A stretch of DNA of 64,000 nucleotides. Origin: Lophium mytilinum (taxonomy: Eukaryota; Ascomycota; Dothideomycetes; Mytilinidiales; Mytilinidiaceae). Shown here one piece after another: positions 22,700-34,508 of this stretch. The DNA lies in NCBI GenBank assembly GCA_010093605.1, contig MU004194.1:729793-793792 (forward strand), given 5' to 3'. Each line of letters opens with the position of its first letter. Position 1 is the first letter of the stretch. The notes under the pieces are model-generated. The model was not told the origin of the DNA. It saw only the letters and a program-made list of their open reading frames with translations, and made no database searches. The position numbers and the translations under genes are program-made.

Positions 22700-24070
22700 T
22701 GTTTTCTCGGTCCTTCGCAAATGGTTTCACGTCAGTACTAAGCCAGCGACTTTACGCATCAACCCTTCCCAACTCAACTAGCTAAGTGAAGGCGGATCAA
22801 GGTGCAACGCAGATTCCTCTGCGATAAGGTGAGGGAAATGAAAGGACTGTTTCAACAGGAGAGTCAGACTTACGAGATTCTATTGGTCTTATACAGCCGA
22901 GGAGACGCGGAGGTAGCTTCTCTCGCTAGGCATGAAAAAAGTGGCACACTCATCAAGATCTGTTTCTTGTGGTCGTGTGTACACCTATCTACCAATGCTT
23001 AGAGTACTTCAACAAGTTTCTAGATAGCCCACAGCTGAGACGTTCTACCTCTTCTATATTCAACAGGCTGTATTAAAGCACCTAAACAGCGGCAGACAAG
23101 TATATAAGGTGTTTGCTTGGTTCTTAAGCTATCACACCCTAGCAGAGGAAGAGATCAATCTACCCGTCCCTACTAGTCATCCTGCCAAGACGGCGCTCGT
23201 CAAGATAGACCATAGAGCAACTCTAGGCATAATCAGAACAGCAATTACTAATAGAGCGGACAACGTTATCTAATCCTTATTCTATAGCCGGCCAGTGGGT
23301 ATAAAGGACATTGCTACGATTAGCGGCGAATGTAAAGACCCACAATAGGTTATATATGCGAACTCTCTCTGCTCGGAAACAGGAGACGGACTCTAGCTAT
23401 ACGGGGTCCGCCGGACGGAATTCAGCATCACGGCCGTACAATCATGGGTTCCGGGCGCGATCAACTCAGCACAGAAGCTCTATGACTTTTGGCACGATCA
23501 CAACGCCACTCCGTGCCTTGTCAAGTTGGTCGTCTTTGACGGCGAGCTGGTATCCGAGGTCGTATTGCGGTTAGCGGAGACGCTAATGATGCTATTGTTG
23601 TGCTTACTAGCGATACCGTTCATATACTCTCTCCCCGAGTGTCCGGATTGGGTGGCGCGGTCAGGCCCTCTTCCATGGACGCAACTTAACGACAATTGGC
23701 CACTCTATCCTCTCGGTTTTGATACGGGGCGTGAGCAGAGCGGGACTGCCAAGCTAAGATAAAGTATCCGTGGTGAATTCACTATTCGTGTCTACGGGAA
23801 ATGCACCCATATCGCTATTGGTGAGGCAAGCCCGTTCCGGTTCTTCTACCGGTCGTGCGAAAGTACAATCTCAAGATTGGAGACACCGTACACTTGTCTT
23901 AGTTGTTTAACAATCATGATGAATCTCGTTGATGGGCGCTAACGGCTATAAAGGAAGACAAGTCCTTTACCTTCAGCATTAAGCTAATGTGTGCCGGCGG
24001 TAGCGGATGGTTGCACACTATGTCAAGAAAGATTGAACAACTCAATGACTTCGTTACCAGGCTCTAAGCG
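22700..24070 (+). pseudogene. Decayed coding-like DNA of unknown family
   Basis: Several separate + strand stretches look like former coding sequence but do not join into one frame; the region looks broken in many places. Recognisable pieces include RQVYKVFAWFLSYHTLAEEE near 23090 and SAQKLYDFWHDHNATP near 23470. I cannot assign a family, and it could be either a host gene remnant or part of an old mobile element. No terminal repeats were found. The fossil call is an inference from coding-like amino acid runs in otherwise gene-poor DNA. Confidence 0.3.
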
Positions 24071-24199
24071 CCGAATTATGGGGTGTCAGCAGCGCATTGC
24101 ACTAGTCTTATATTTTTCCTTTCTTTTGGGTAGTTCACCAGCATCTTGGCATTGAGCACTAGATAAATATAGTCCAGACGAGCATAATAGTAGCATGTA

Positions 24200-24545
24200 A
24201 CTTACGCAGATGCAATATGTGTAGCAATAAACTTAGTTACCAGTCTAAACTTGAGATGCATTGTTCCCGCAAAGCAGCTATTCGATACACTCGTGAGACC
24301 CTCGCGGACGTACGATAAGCTGGAGAATGAGATGTCAAAGGGCCAAACATTGTGAAATGAACCATGGCTTGGGGAGTAGTCATATATTCTACCAAGTTTT
24401 TGATCAAGGACGTAATTACAACGTGTTAGAGTAAGCGCACTACTACACTCGGAATACTCGTGAGACTCTCTTGAACGAACGATAAGCTGCAGAATGCGAT
24501 GTTGAGGGCCGGACGCTGTGGATGAAGCATTGCTTGTAGAGAGGA
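24200..24545. repeat. Two-copy diverged tandem repeat, about 167-bp period
   Basis: The segment from about 24285 (ACTCGTGAGAC, then ACGATAAGCTGGAGAATG) recurs from about 24454 (ACTCGTGAGAC, then ACGATAAGCTGCAGAATG). Downstream matches continue over some 80 bp in both copies, with scattered substitutions, mostly transitions. It lies in the gene-poor stretch upstream of UBA1. Confidence 0.7.
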
Positions 24546-24996
24546 GCGATCTGCACGTGGAGCAATGCCGAACATCACGTGCCACTGGGTCGGTTTAGCG
24601 CTGTTTTAGCTGTTTCGAGCTCCATCGACTATGTTCCAACATCAGTCAGCTGCAGTACTTCCCACTCGCCGCTCCGCTGCTCCCGTCACTGCTCCTTCAT
24701 TGCTCTTTCACTGCTCCAACCTCTCTGCTTGCGTGCATCTTTTCCAGCACCTCAAAGACTGCTGTTAACAGCTTCGTGTGCCCCGCACTTCGTCACATCA
24801 ACGTAGCCTTCTACACGCGCAGCCGTCCATTTGCCACGATCTCCAGCTGTACAACGCCCCGTGGGAGTAGGCAAGCTGGGGAAGAGAAGGATTTCGAGTG
24901 AGGACCTTGGTCGTCCACTCAAGAAAGCTATGACAGTTCGTATACTCGTTGCTGTTTCCCAGTCTTCACCCTAGGGCTCTGCCTAGGCACCGAGCG

Positions 24997-25004
24997 TATA
25001 TTAA
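24997..25004 (+). promoter_or_regulatory. Possible TATA element of UBA1
   Basis: TATATTAA about 110 bp before the preferred ATG at 25115, in a C/T-rich promoter. Weak evidence on its own. Confidence 0.3.
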
Positions 25005-25114
25005 GCACAGCCTAGCCCGCAGAGGCTTCCTCCTCTACACACCCTTCAAGTCCGCCCGCATACTACATTATGACCAGCGTACTGACAAATTTGAAATCGT
25101 TGCAGGACTCCATC

Positions 25115-28100
25115 ATGCAGGTCGACAGCCCCGCTGCTGCCGCCGAGCAGCTGAGAGCTGCCGACGGAGAGATCGACGAGTCTCTCTACAGCAGACAACT
25201 CTACGTGCTGGGGCACGAGGCCATGAAGCGTATGGGGTCCTCCAACATCCTCATCGCGGGGCTCCGAGGCCTCGGCGTGGAAATCGCCAAGAATATCGCA
25301 CTGGCCGGCGTCAAGTCCCTGACTCTCTTCGATCCGAAACCTGCCACTATAGCCGACCTTTCTTCTCAGTTCTTCCTGCACCCAGAGGATGTGGGCAAGC
25401 CTCGAGCCCAAGTCACAGTCCCCCGCGTCTCCGAGCTGAATCCCTATACCCCTGTTCGAGAACACACAGCCGCAGACCTCACGTCGGATTTGAGTCTGCT
25501 GAAACAATACCAAGTCGTGGTCCTCACGGATACGCTGTTAAGAGACCAGGTCAAGATCGCTGACTATTGTCACGAGAATGGCATCTACGTCGTCATTACG
25601 GATACATTTGGGCTTTTTGGAACAATCTTCACAGATTTTGGCAAGAACTTTACCTGTGGGGACCCCACGGGCGAGCAGGAGCTGAATGGCATTGTGGCCG
25701 ACATCGATTCCGAGGGATTGGTGTCTGCGTTGGACGAGACCAGACACGGTCTAGAAGACGGCGATCATGTCACTTTTACTGAGGTGCAAGGCATGGATGC
25801 TCTTAACGACTGTGCACCCCGAAAGATTGAAGTGAAAGGACCCTACACCTTCTCCATCGGCGATGTTTCGGGGCTCGGAACATACAAGCGCGGAGGACTG
25901 TACATCCAAAAGAAAATGCCAAAATTCATCGACTTCGAGACGATGAGCAAGCAGCTAGCCAAACCCGAATTGCTGATCTCGGATTTTGCCAAGTTTGACC
26001 GACCTCAACAGCTTCATGTCGGCATCCAGGCTCTCCATGCCTTCGCGGAAAAGCACAATGGAGAGTTTCCAAGGCCCCACAACGAAGACGATGCCTCAGA
26101 GGTCTTGAAAATTGCGTCAGGCTTAGCAGGTGAAGGAGAGGACAAGGTTGAATTGGACGAGAAACTACTAAAAGAGCTCAGCTATCAAGCCCGTGGCGAC
26201 CTCACACCTATGGCAGCCTTCTTTGGCGGTCTCGCGGCGCAAGAGGTGCTGAAGTCCGTCTCCGGAAAGTTCCACCCAATTGTGCAATGGCTGTACTTCG
26301 ATTCCCTCGAATCTCTGCCAGAATCCACCCCACGCTCCGAGGAAAATTGCAAACCACTTGGAACTCGTTACGACGGCCAGATTGCAGTCTTCGGAAAAGA
26401 CTACCAGACCAAGTTGTCAAATGTCAAGCAATTCTTGGTTGGAGCCGGCGCGATTGGTTGTGAGATGCTCAAGAACTGGGCTATGATGGGGCTTGCTGCA
26501 GGCCCGGAGGGCAGGATATCCGTAACGGATAACGATAACATTGAAAAGAGCAATCTGAATCGGCAATTCCTCTTCAGGCCTAAGGATGTGGGCAAGTTGA
26601 AGAGCGACTGCGCTGCTGAAGCAGTCCAAGCGATGAACCCAGATCTGAAAGGCAAGATTGTGACCATGCAGGATAAAGTCGGACAAGAAACAGAGCATAT
26701 TTTCAACGAGGATTTCTGGGAAGAGCTCGACGCGATTACAAACGCGTTGGACAATGTCGAGGCCCGTACTTATGTTGACCGACGATGTGTCTTCTTCCGG
26801 AAGCCTTTGTTGGACAGCGGCACACTTGGAACGAAAGGCAACACCCAAGTCGTGCTGCCCAATATCACCGAGTCGTACTCGTCGTCACAGGATCCTCCAG
26901 AGCAATCATTCCCAATGTGCACGCTTCGAAGCTTTCCCAACCGTATCGAACATACCATCGCATGGGCTAAGGACCTCTTCCACGCCTTCTTCGTTCAGCC
27001 GGCGGAGGTGGTCAACCTGTACCTTACGCAACCGGGTTATCTTCAGGCTTCTCTCAAACAGTCAGGGAACGAGAAGCAGACTTTGGAGACGCTTCGCGAT
27101 TTCTTGGTTGTCGACAAGCCACTGACCTTTGACGATTGCATTATTTGGGCGCGAATGCAGTTCGAAAAGCAGTACAACAACGCCATCCAACAGCTACTTT
27201 ACAATTTCCCCAAGGACTCCACCACGTCCTCTGGACAGCTGTTCTGGTCGGGACCGAAGCGAGCCCCTGACGCATTGAAGTTCGACCCTTCGAACCCTAC
27301 GCACTTCCTGTTCGTCGAGGCTGCTGCTAATCTCCATGCTTTCAACTACAACATCAAAGCAAACAACGTCAGCAAGCAAACATACCTGGACGTTCTCGAT
27401 GACATGATCATCCCAGACTTCAAGCCAGACCCGGGCGTCAAGATTCAAGCTAGCGACAATGATCCAGATCCAAATGCTCAGCAGTCATCATTGGACAACG
27501 ACAACCAAGAGCTTTCGAATATTGCCAACACTTTGCCCCCTCCAAAGTCGCTCGCTGGGTATAAGCTCGAGCCAGTCGAGTTTGAAAAGGACGATGACAC
27601 AAACCACCATATCGACTTTATTACAGCGGCTAGCAACCTGCGTGCCGAGAACTACAAGATTGTGCAGGCTGATCGACACAAGACCAAGTTCATTGCCGGA
27701 AAGATCATTCCAGCAATTGCAACTACTACTGCTCTTGTGACAGGTCTCGTCAACCTTGAGCTCTACAAGATCGTGGATGGGAAGACAGACATTGAGCAGT
27801 ACAAAAACGGTTTCATAAACCTAGCTCTTCCGTTCTTCGGCTTCAGCGAGCCAATCGCGAGCCCGAAGGGCACGTACACTGGCACCAATGGAGAGGTCCA
27901 AATCGATAAGCTGTGGGATCGCTTCGAGGTTGAGAACGTCACGCTGAAGCAGTTCGTGGATGACTTCAAGGCGAAGGGTCTTGATGTCCAGATGATCAGC
28001 TCCGGCGTCAGCTTATTGTATGCTTCCTTCTACCCGCCGGCCAAATTAAAGGATCGTCTAGTCCTCCCGTAAGTGATCTCATGCTTTTTATCAGTAAAGA

Positions 28101-28261
28101 TCAAGTGCTAACCAAGGAACAGACTGAGCGAGCTCGTCGAGACCATCAGCAAGAAACCCATTCCTTCTCACCAGAAGAACGTCATCTTCGAAGTCACAGC
28201 AGAAGACACGACAGGCGAGGACGTCGAAATCCCCTATGTCATGATGAAGCTACGGAAGTAG
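25115..28261 (+). CDS. UBA1: Ubiquitin-activating enzyme E1, 1030 aa
   Basis: Exons 25115-28068 and 28123-28261; the 54-nt intron has GTAAGT, a GCTAACC branch site and CAG. The enzyme adenylates ubiquitin and passes it to E2 enzymes. Visible parts: the inactive adenylation half starting [19 protein letters not shown], the active adenylation site [20 protein letters not shown] near residue 440, the catalytic Cys in [11 protein letters not shown] at residue 602 (yeast Uba1 uses Cys600), and a C-terminal ubiquitin-fold domain ending [11 protein letters not shown]. Length is normal for fungal UBA1. An in-frame ATG at 25070 would add 15 residues, but that stretch looks like the end of a leader intron (TACTGAC branch, then TTGCAG), so 25115 is preferred. 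UBA1 should be essential. Confidence 0.96.
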
Positions 28262-29636
28262 AAAGTGCTCTCGTGTGCATCGGTAGTTTAGGTTGGAAAC
28301 GTGATGTGCGGGCTCTGATCGCTGCGCACCTCCAGCTGCATAGATACAAAGGTAGTGGCATGATTGCATGCATGCATCAATGCCTGGAAATAGAATGAAT
28401 AGACGAAAGCTTTGAACAATGCAAAACAAGGGGTTGTGACCAATGATGACGGGGGGCATGTGCAGAGGAACCTACCCTTGTAACCAACAGCCCTTTTACC
28501 CTAACGCATGCGTATCCTCGAGTATACCTGATCAGCAGCCTAACGCATCTTCCGGCTAGCTGGTTCAGGAAGGCCGCACCGTCGTCCAAAATACATGTCG
28601 GGACGTCCGAAGTTTAAAGCATACAACCTCGTCGTACTCAGTCTTCATCACCATGGGGTTGGAACCCGTATTCGGAAAGTTACTTGGTCGCGGGAAACAT
28701 ACCGCCTCGAGCAGGTACTAGGTGTCTGACGCAGCGGACCCTTGCTCTCATCACCCGTCGCATCCTTCCCCACGGCCGACGCGGCCCGCTCCCTGCGAAA
28801 CACCGGACTTAGATGTTCCGCGCGTTCTAGCCTCGAAGAGGGAGTGTGGCTTTGGAGCGTCTGGCGCCACTGATGGATCTGTGGGAGCGTGCTGAACTAC
28901 GGGGCGTGCGAGTTGGCGGGAGGGGGACCATGGATGGGTGGGTGGATAGTGTTTGATCCTTTTGTTCGGCGTGGAGCGGATGGTGGGCTTTGGTGGGGAA
29001 AGGCGGAGGTTAGTGATATACAGGCGAAACAAGCGCAGAGGGTGGTCGTATCGGGGTATCTGGGAGAGGCATGGCAACGCTCTCACGCGTTATGAAGTCG
29101 GCTGAGGGATTCCTAGGAAGGGAAATTTGCGAGCTCCGAGGCTGTAAGCTCTTGAGGATGTAAATTTTAAGATGCAATCTGGATTGGGGAGTTGGTTGCT
29201 GGTGGGTGCTATGCCTGCAGAGTTTGCGTTACCGAGTATTCCATCTACTGCATATTGCGTCGTTGCATGGTGAGAGAATTTTGCTGGGATCATTTTGAGT
29301 TTCGGAGGGTGCCAGGGAACCTGCAGGCATGGGGTGCTACATATGCACAAGCATAGGTGGTGCTTGCTATTGCGGCACAGTTCATTGAGAATGTAACGGT
29401 TCTGTTTGAGCGCGGAGAACGGATCTGACCGAGTTCGATTGGAATGTCGGTGGGGTATCAAAGTGGTTTGAAGAGCTAGTCCATGGATGTCTATCTACAA
29501 CGATCTTCGTATATGCAGAGCCCCCAACTCCCAGTGCGCCGCAATCGCCCTGCCTTTCGATCCAGGGCGTCCGTGAAGTGAAGCGGTCGTAGTCCCATAA
29601 CCGCCTGCTGTGTGACATCTACAGAGATGAAGGCTG
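28262..29636. other. Convergent intergenic region, no gene seen
   Basis: About 1.4 kb between the 3' ends of UBA1 and the PTH11-like gene. There is a G-rich stretch on the + strand around 28890-29090. Open frames there are low-complexity and unsupported. Confidence 0.45.
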
Positions 29637-31101
29637 TCATGAGACCTGTCTCGCCTGGACCACAACCTCGTCCTTTTCATGCGACTGTCTGGGTGGCGGG
29701 GGATATGGCATCTCCTCGCTTACCTGCTCGCTCCTAACAGACACGTCTCGTTGCACCGTGATGCCACGTAGGATGTGATCTTGGCTTTCGGTTTTCCTGA
29801 GCTCGTGGTGATGCCCCACTGTTGTGAAACTCTGGCCCAGCATTTTGCCGTCGTGGTTCCGTGTGGACTCCATGTTCTCGAGTCCATATTCCGAGAGTCT
29901 CTGGCTACCGACTCCAGGCGCTCTCCGCGCATTGCTGCCGTACCCGTATGCGTATTGTGAGCTCTTGCTCTTGCCCACAGAGGAGAGCAGGCCTGGAAAG
30001 CACGCAGATGCTGCTTTGCGAAGACTGATCAGACAGGCGCATATCAGGCCCATCGCGGCCTCGATGAAGGACCATAGGTTCGTTGTACATGAGTCCCACG
30101 GTTGGTCAACCGCGTGAGTGGACTGCACGAGCGCTTTCATGCGAATGGCCGTTGTGATACAGACGAAGAGACCCAGCGTGAATAGGATCATCAAGCCAAG
30201 TTTCTTAGCTAGCGTCATCTGTAGGCGTCCGATCACGGGTAGCGGAAGTGTGAAGACGAAGATGTCGCTCAAAAGATCTGTTTGTAGGTCAGTCTTCATA
30301 TTCGAGGTCAGCAGATCGTCCCACTCACTAAAGGCGGCCCAAGTCCACCTAGGAGTAGCATTAGCACAGTGTTCTGATGAAGACCGATGGGATAAACTCA
30401 CCGGAACCAGCTGTTGTTAATGCAATGACCTGGTACATTTGCCTTGTTCCACGACTTGCGGATCGGCGTGCATTGAAAGATCGTCGCAATAACGAAAGCA
30501 AAGCTGCCCAGTACTATAACAGCGAGCGTCGCCCGGCATATCTTGCGGAATAGGGGAGTCGAGAACACTCTGAGATAGAGTAGCAAGAAAGCCAGCTTGT
30601 TGAAGGTGATGTTCACTTTGTAGAAAAGCTGAGAAAGGAAGTAGTACTGCAACATACGTCAACGACACGCTTATACGCATCTAAATTCAGTCACTTACTT
30701 TCAACGCAGTGTGAACGTTCCCGCCCATCTTCGGTATGTCTTTAGTGTGATGACCAAACCCGTACTGCGCAGCTAGATGGAAAGTCAGCAAAGGAGATTC
30801 GAGGTGTACGGAGACTTGATCAACCGATCAGCGCGAGATAGCAATACTCTGAACATACCCAAATTCAATATAATGCAGAAGCCTATCATGACAGCCTTCA
30901 GTTGGTCAGTCCAGTTGCAAGAGCGAAGTTACAGCGTATTTCTCTTACGTTAGAGCAGATGACCATTGCCTCTTCGAGACCCAAAAACCCTCTGTGTCGC
31001 CATACTGTGAACATGCGGGCTGCAACAAGAACCGTTGCAATTACAGTCAGAGCTATGGGCACAGCCCGTAGGTATTTGTCTTGCCCAGGAAAAGCGTCCA
31101 T
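29637..31101 (-). CDS. PTH11/rhodopsin-type seven-TM membrane protein, 389 aa
   Basis: Six exons: 31101-30949, 30895-30859, 30772-30699, 30646-30402, 30348-30329 and 30277-29637. The chain shows about seven hydrophobic helices: VPIALTVIATVLVAARM, AVMIGFCIILNL, a segment after KYYFLSQLFYKVNITFNKLA, CRATLAVIVLGSFAFVIA, a helix around LLSDIFVFTLPLPVIG, LGLMILFTLGLFVCITTAIR, and LWSFIEAAMGLICACLISLR. The DIFVFTLPLPVI and E-x-x-M-G-x-I-x-A-C motifs are typical of the fungal rhodopsin-like family that includes PTH11. Some members act as GPCR-like surface sensors; the ligand here is unknown and no CFEM domain is present. The cytosolic tail is Ser/Gly/Arg-rich. Exon 5 is only 20 nt, and intron 1 ends in AAG. 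It is divergently arranged with an MFS permease. Confidence 0.85.
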
Positions 31102-32779
31102 GGCATCGAAAAGAGATACAATACAGACGAATTTGAAGTAACAGAGCAAGAGAGGGGCGCACAGGGAGGAACGAGGGCGGTTAAAGCATAGGCATGGTTT
31201 TGACACAAGCTCCGTTCCTGACCGCGTGAGTGAATACCGACGGCACGTTCTTGGATCACGGTGCAGATCACGACGCCAGCGTGCAAAGGTACTATCGAGT
31301 AGGACGGACAGCAAGTTCTTCCCGCCGTAGAGGGATAAGCTCTCAGGCACAGTCAGCGGTACCAGGGGGACGAAAGATGCAGCACTGCGCGTGCCAAACG
31401 CACGAAGGGTCAACAAGTCTGTACCCACCAGGACCGGCAATCTCCGAGTAGTGCAATCAGGCGGGCTGGTTGGATGTCGTGTATCGTGAGGCAACGGAGG
31501 CAGACCAGCCGCTAACGCTCCGATCTCAATGCAGAAGTCGATTAGATTGAGGATCGTCCTAGGTACAGAGCTGCTCCATCCAGTGACTGCTGTCGGGTCA
31601 TGCTAGCAGCGACTCGATGCCACAGGGAGCAGGTTATCGTGTTGTCTGCAACACCGTGGACGACATGATTGGCCTCTACAAGTGGTCCTTGGTGCAGCCC
31701 ATGGAGCCACACGGGAAGCCAAGAGAGCGAATCTGATCAGCACTCAGAGGTCCAGCATGCGGTTGGCCGTTGATCAAGCCTCGAAAGGGATGTACGGACT
31801 CGGTCTTGCTGCCGTGTCCGCGAGAGTGCAGATTCTAACGTCTTCTCGATGCGGGTGGAGCTTGGGGGGACGCCTGGAGGAATGCTGCGGGACGTCAGAG
31901 AGTGGTGCAAGGGCGCACAATGCTCAGCAGCTCCTTCGCGCGTGGCGTGTTCGTCTGGAAGGCTTTCTCTGGGATCCGGCTCCCGTGTGGCGGATATATT
32001 GGACGGGAGGGGGCAGCTGTGTTGGCGGAGGCAAGGCACATTGCCCACACCATTCGCCGAGCGTGAAGCAGGGGAGGTCGTCAATCTCTGCCAGCGATCC
32101 CATGCGCGATCCGTCAGCGATCCTGGACAAGGAGTGACCGAGCCGGCATCCGTCTCACTCCCGTTGGCTTAGGATGGCCACCATGCCCGACACGGTCTAG
32201 GCGGCGGTACTACATGCCCAAGGAGTCGACCTTAATCCTACGCCAGCTCCCCACACTCCCTCGCCAACCCCATCTCAACCATCTCAGCCATCTCTCCATC
32301 CCGCTCACCGGGCCCATCCCGGCCACGCCGCGCTGTCGGGACATCCAGGGCGCCAGGGTCCTCTGCCGTCTGTAGCGTCGTATCGCGCTTCAGCGTCGGT
32401 ATCAGCCCATGGCGATCCCCATATCCTCCCAATATTAGCGTCCATTCAGCCTGCAACATGCCCTTACAGCCGATCCCAACCGTCTGGGTGGCCCGCGACA
32501 GCAGCCAGCGACAGCAGCTCTCCCTGTGCAACTGGCCTGCCGCTGGTGAATTGATAGTTCGCCCCGATGACAACCCTGAAATGTCAAGAGTTGCGTCTGC
32601 TGGTGTCCCCGTTGTTGTCCTACGTTCACCGTCTTTTTCTTTCTCTGCCTTTCTCTTATAGCTGTGACACCTGCCTTTAGCATCGTTCACTCTGTCTGGC
32701 TCGGACTCCTTCTACTAGAGCAGCCCCATATACTAGCGTAGCCCCCAATCATTCACTCCCTTTTTTCGCTTTCTTCAAC
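31102..32779. promoter_or_regulatory. Long divergent intergenic region
   Basis: About 1.7 kb between the start of the PTH11-like gene and the start of the MFS permease gene. Both promoters must lie here. The sequence is GC-rich with many short frames on both strands, none with family resemblance or sound splice extensions. The 100 bp before 32780 are T/C-rich, as in fungal leaders. Confidence 0.45.
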
Positions 32780-34508
32780 ATGGTGTCAGAGAAGGATCTC
32801 GAGGTCACTGCTGGGTCGTATTCTGGCTCTGAGAGCCCGACCACCTCTCACCCGCCGCTGGACCCGCAAGTGGAGAAGCGGATCGTGAGAAAGCTCGACA
32901 TGAAGGTCATCCCGATCCTGTGGATCCTCTACCTCGTGTCTTTTGTCGATCGAGGAAACATAGGTAATGATCACCCCAGAGCATTGATGGCGTCAAGAGC
33001 TGACACGATATTGCGCTGTATCAGGCAATGCCAAAATCCAAGGCATGGACAAGGAGCTGAAGCTCGAGGGGCAGATGTTCAACATCGCTGTCATCGTCTT
33101 CAACATCGGCTATGTCATCGCCGGCATCCCTCTAAGCATACTTTTCCGGAAGACGGGCCCGAAATCGCTCGCGATCATGATGTTCGCTTGGGGTGGGCAC
33201 CCTCGTTGATGTAACCGTCTACTTATTTGCTAACATCGCTGGCAGGCCTGACCGTTATTGGCCAAGGGTTGACCAAAAGCTACGCAGGCCTCGTCGCTTG
33301 TAGGACCTTGGAAGGTATCGCGGAGGCCGCTTTCGTCCCTGGCGCAGCCTATCTCATTGGATCCTACTACAAGAGAAACGAGTTCCTCAAGCGCTACGTC
33401 ATCTTTTTCAGTGCTGGAATCTTTGCAGGCGCCATCAATGGGGTACGAGTCTGAGCTGCAATAGTGCCAACCGTTTGCTGATCATTCAATAGTTCCTCGC
33501 GTATCTGTTCGTGAAGATGGATGGCATTGGTGGCTACTCCGGCTGGCGATGGTAAGAGCATATGGAATGGCGCTCGTTCGCAATCCAATCTAATCTCTTA
33601 TGGCAGGATCTTCATCATGGAGGGGCTGATCACTGTCCTCATCAGCTTCGCTTGCATATTTTCCATCGTGCCCTTCCCTGAGCAGTCAACCTTTTTGGCC
33701 CCTGAAGAGAAAGAGATTCTTCTAGCCCGGCTCAAAGCAGATGGCGGTGCCGTGGAGCACGACAAGCTTACAGTAGGGCGCGCTCTAGGGTTCTTCAAGG
33801 ACTGGAAGATCTGGGCAGCGTAAGTATCTACCATCCTTCGATTGAAACCTTGCTAACCCTGTCAGCATCATCATCTATGTCGGTGCTGAAGAGAACGCAA
33901 ACTCGATTGTCAACTTCCAACCCAGCATTCTCAAAGGCATCGGGTACACAGCCATCGAAGCCCAGACCCACACGATCCCAGTTTATGTTACCGCTATGGC
34001 GTTCTCAATCAGCTGCGCTGTGTTGAGCGAGTATTCCCGCCAGAGATATGTCTTCGCCATGGTTGGATTCAGCACACTTTGCATTGGTCTCGCTGTGGAG
34101 ATTTCTCAGTCAAAGGTCGCAGGCGTGAAGTACATGGGCATGTTCTTCATGACTTCCGGTGCGTACCTAGTCATGCCCCTGGCCGTCGTTTGGATCGCCA
34201 TAAACGTTGGTAAGGGCTACAAGCGTACCGTCGCTTTAGGCGCCATTGTTGCCTTTGGCAACTGCGGCGCTTTCGTCGGCTCGAACGTATTTCTCACGTC
34301 GGAGGCAAAGACTGGCTACCATACTGGTTTCAGCGTGGGCATGGCGTTCTGCTGTGCTGGCGCTCTCGCTTCGACTATTTTGTATATCGGTATGCGTTCA
34401 GGTAACAAGAAGCGGGACGAAACGAGGGGAACGTTGCCTCTGGTCTTGGATGAGCTGAGTCTGGAGGACATGGGTGAGAAGCATCCGGACTTCCGTTACT
34501 CGTTGTAA
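32780..34508 (+). CDS. MFS permease, anion:cation symporter (Dal5/allantoate-type), 487 aa
   Basis: Six exons: 32780-32963, 33025-33192, 33246-33442, 33493-33551, 33607-33819 and 33866-34508, all with standard GT..AG introns. A charged cytosolic N-terminus leads into LDMKVIPILWILYLVSFVDR, the typical first helix of the fungal ACS family with its D-R end and then GNIGNAKIQGM. Later hallmarks are GYVIAGIPLSILFRKTGPK after helix 2, R-T-L-E-G-I-A-E-A helix 4 motifs, GYSGWRWIFIMEG between helices 5 and 6, and six more helices to the C-terminus. Known members carry allantoate, nicotinate, pantothenate or other small organic anions with protons at the plasma membrane; the substrate cannot be read from sequence alone. 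The length is normal. Confidence 0.9.

Noticed and set aside
25070-25114. Upstream in-frame ATG for UBA1
   Set aside because: The stretch carries a TACTGAC branch-like site and TTGCAG end typical of a leader intron, and UBA1 proteins usually start close to the MQVDSP-like position.
28751-29095. Pro-rich 111-aa - strand frame
   Set aside because: Low-complexity product of a G-rich + strand; no homologue known to me and no promoter signals.
31102-32779. Several 70-150-aa frames between the PTH11-like and MFS genes
   Set aside because: Present on both strands, GC-driven, no recognisable motifs and no consistent splice extensions.
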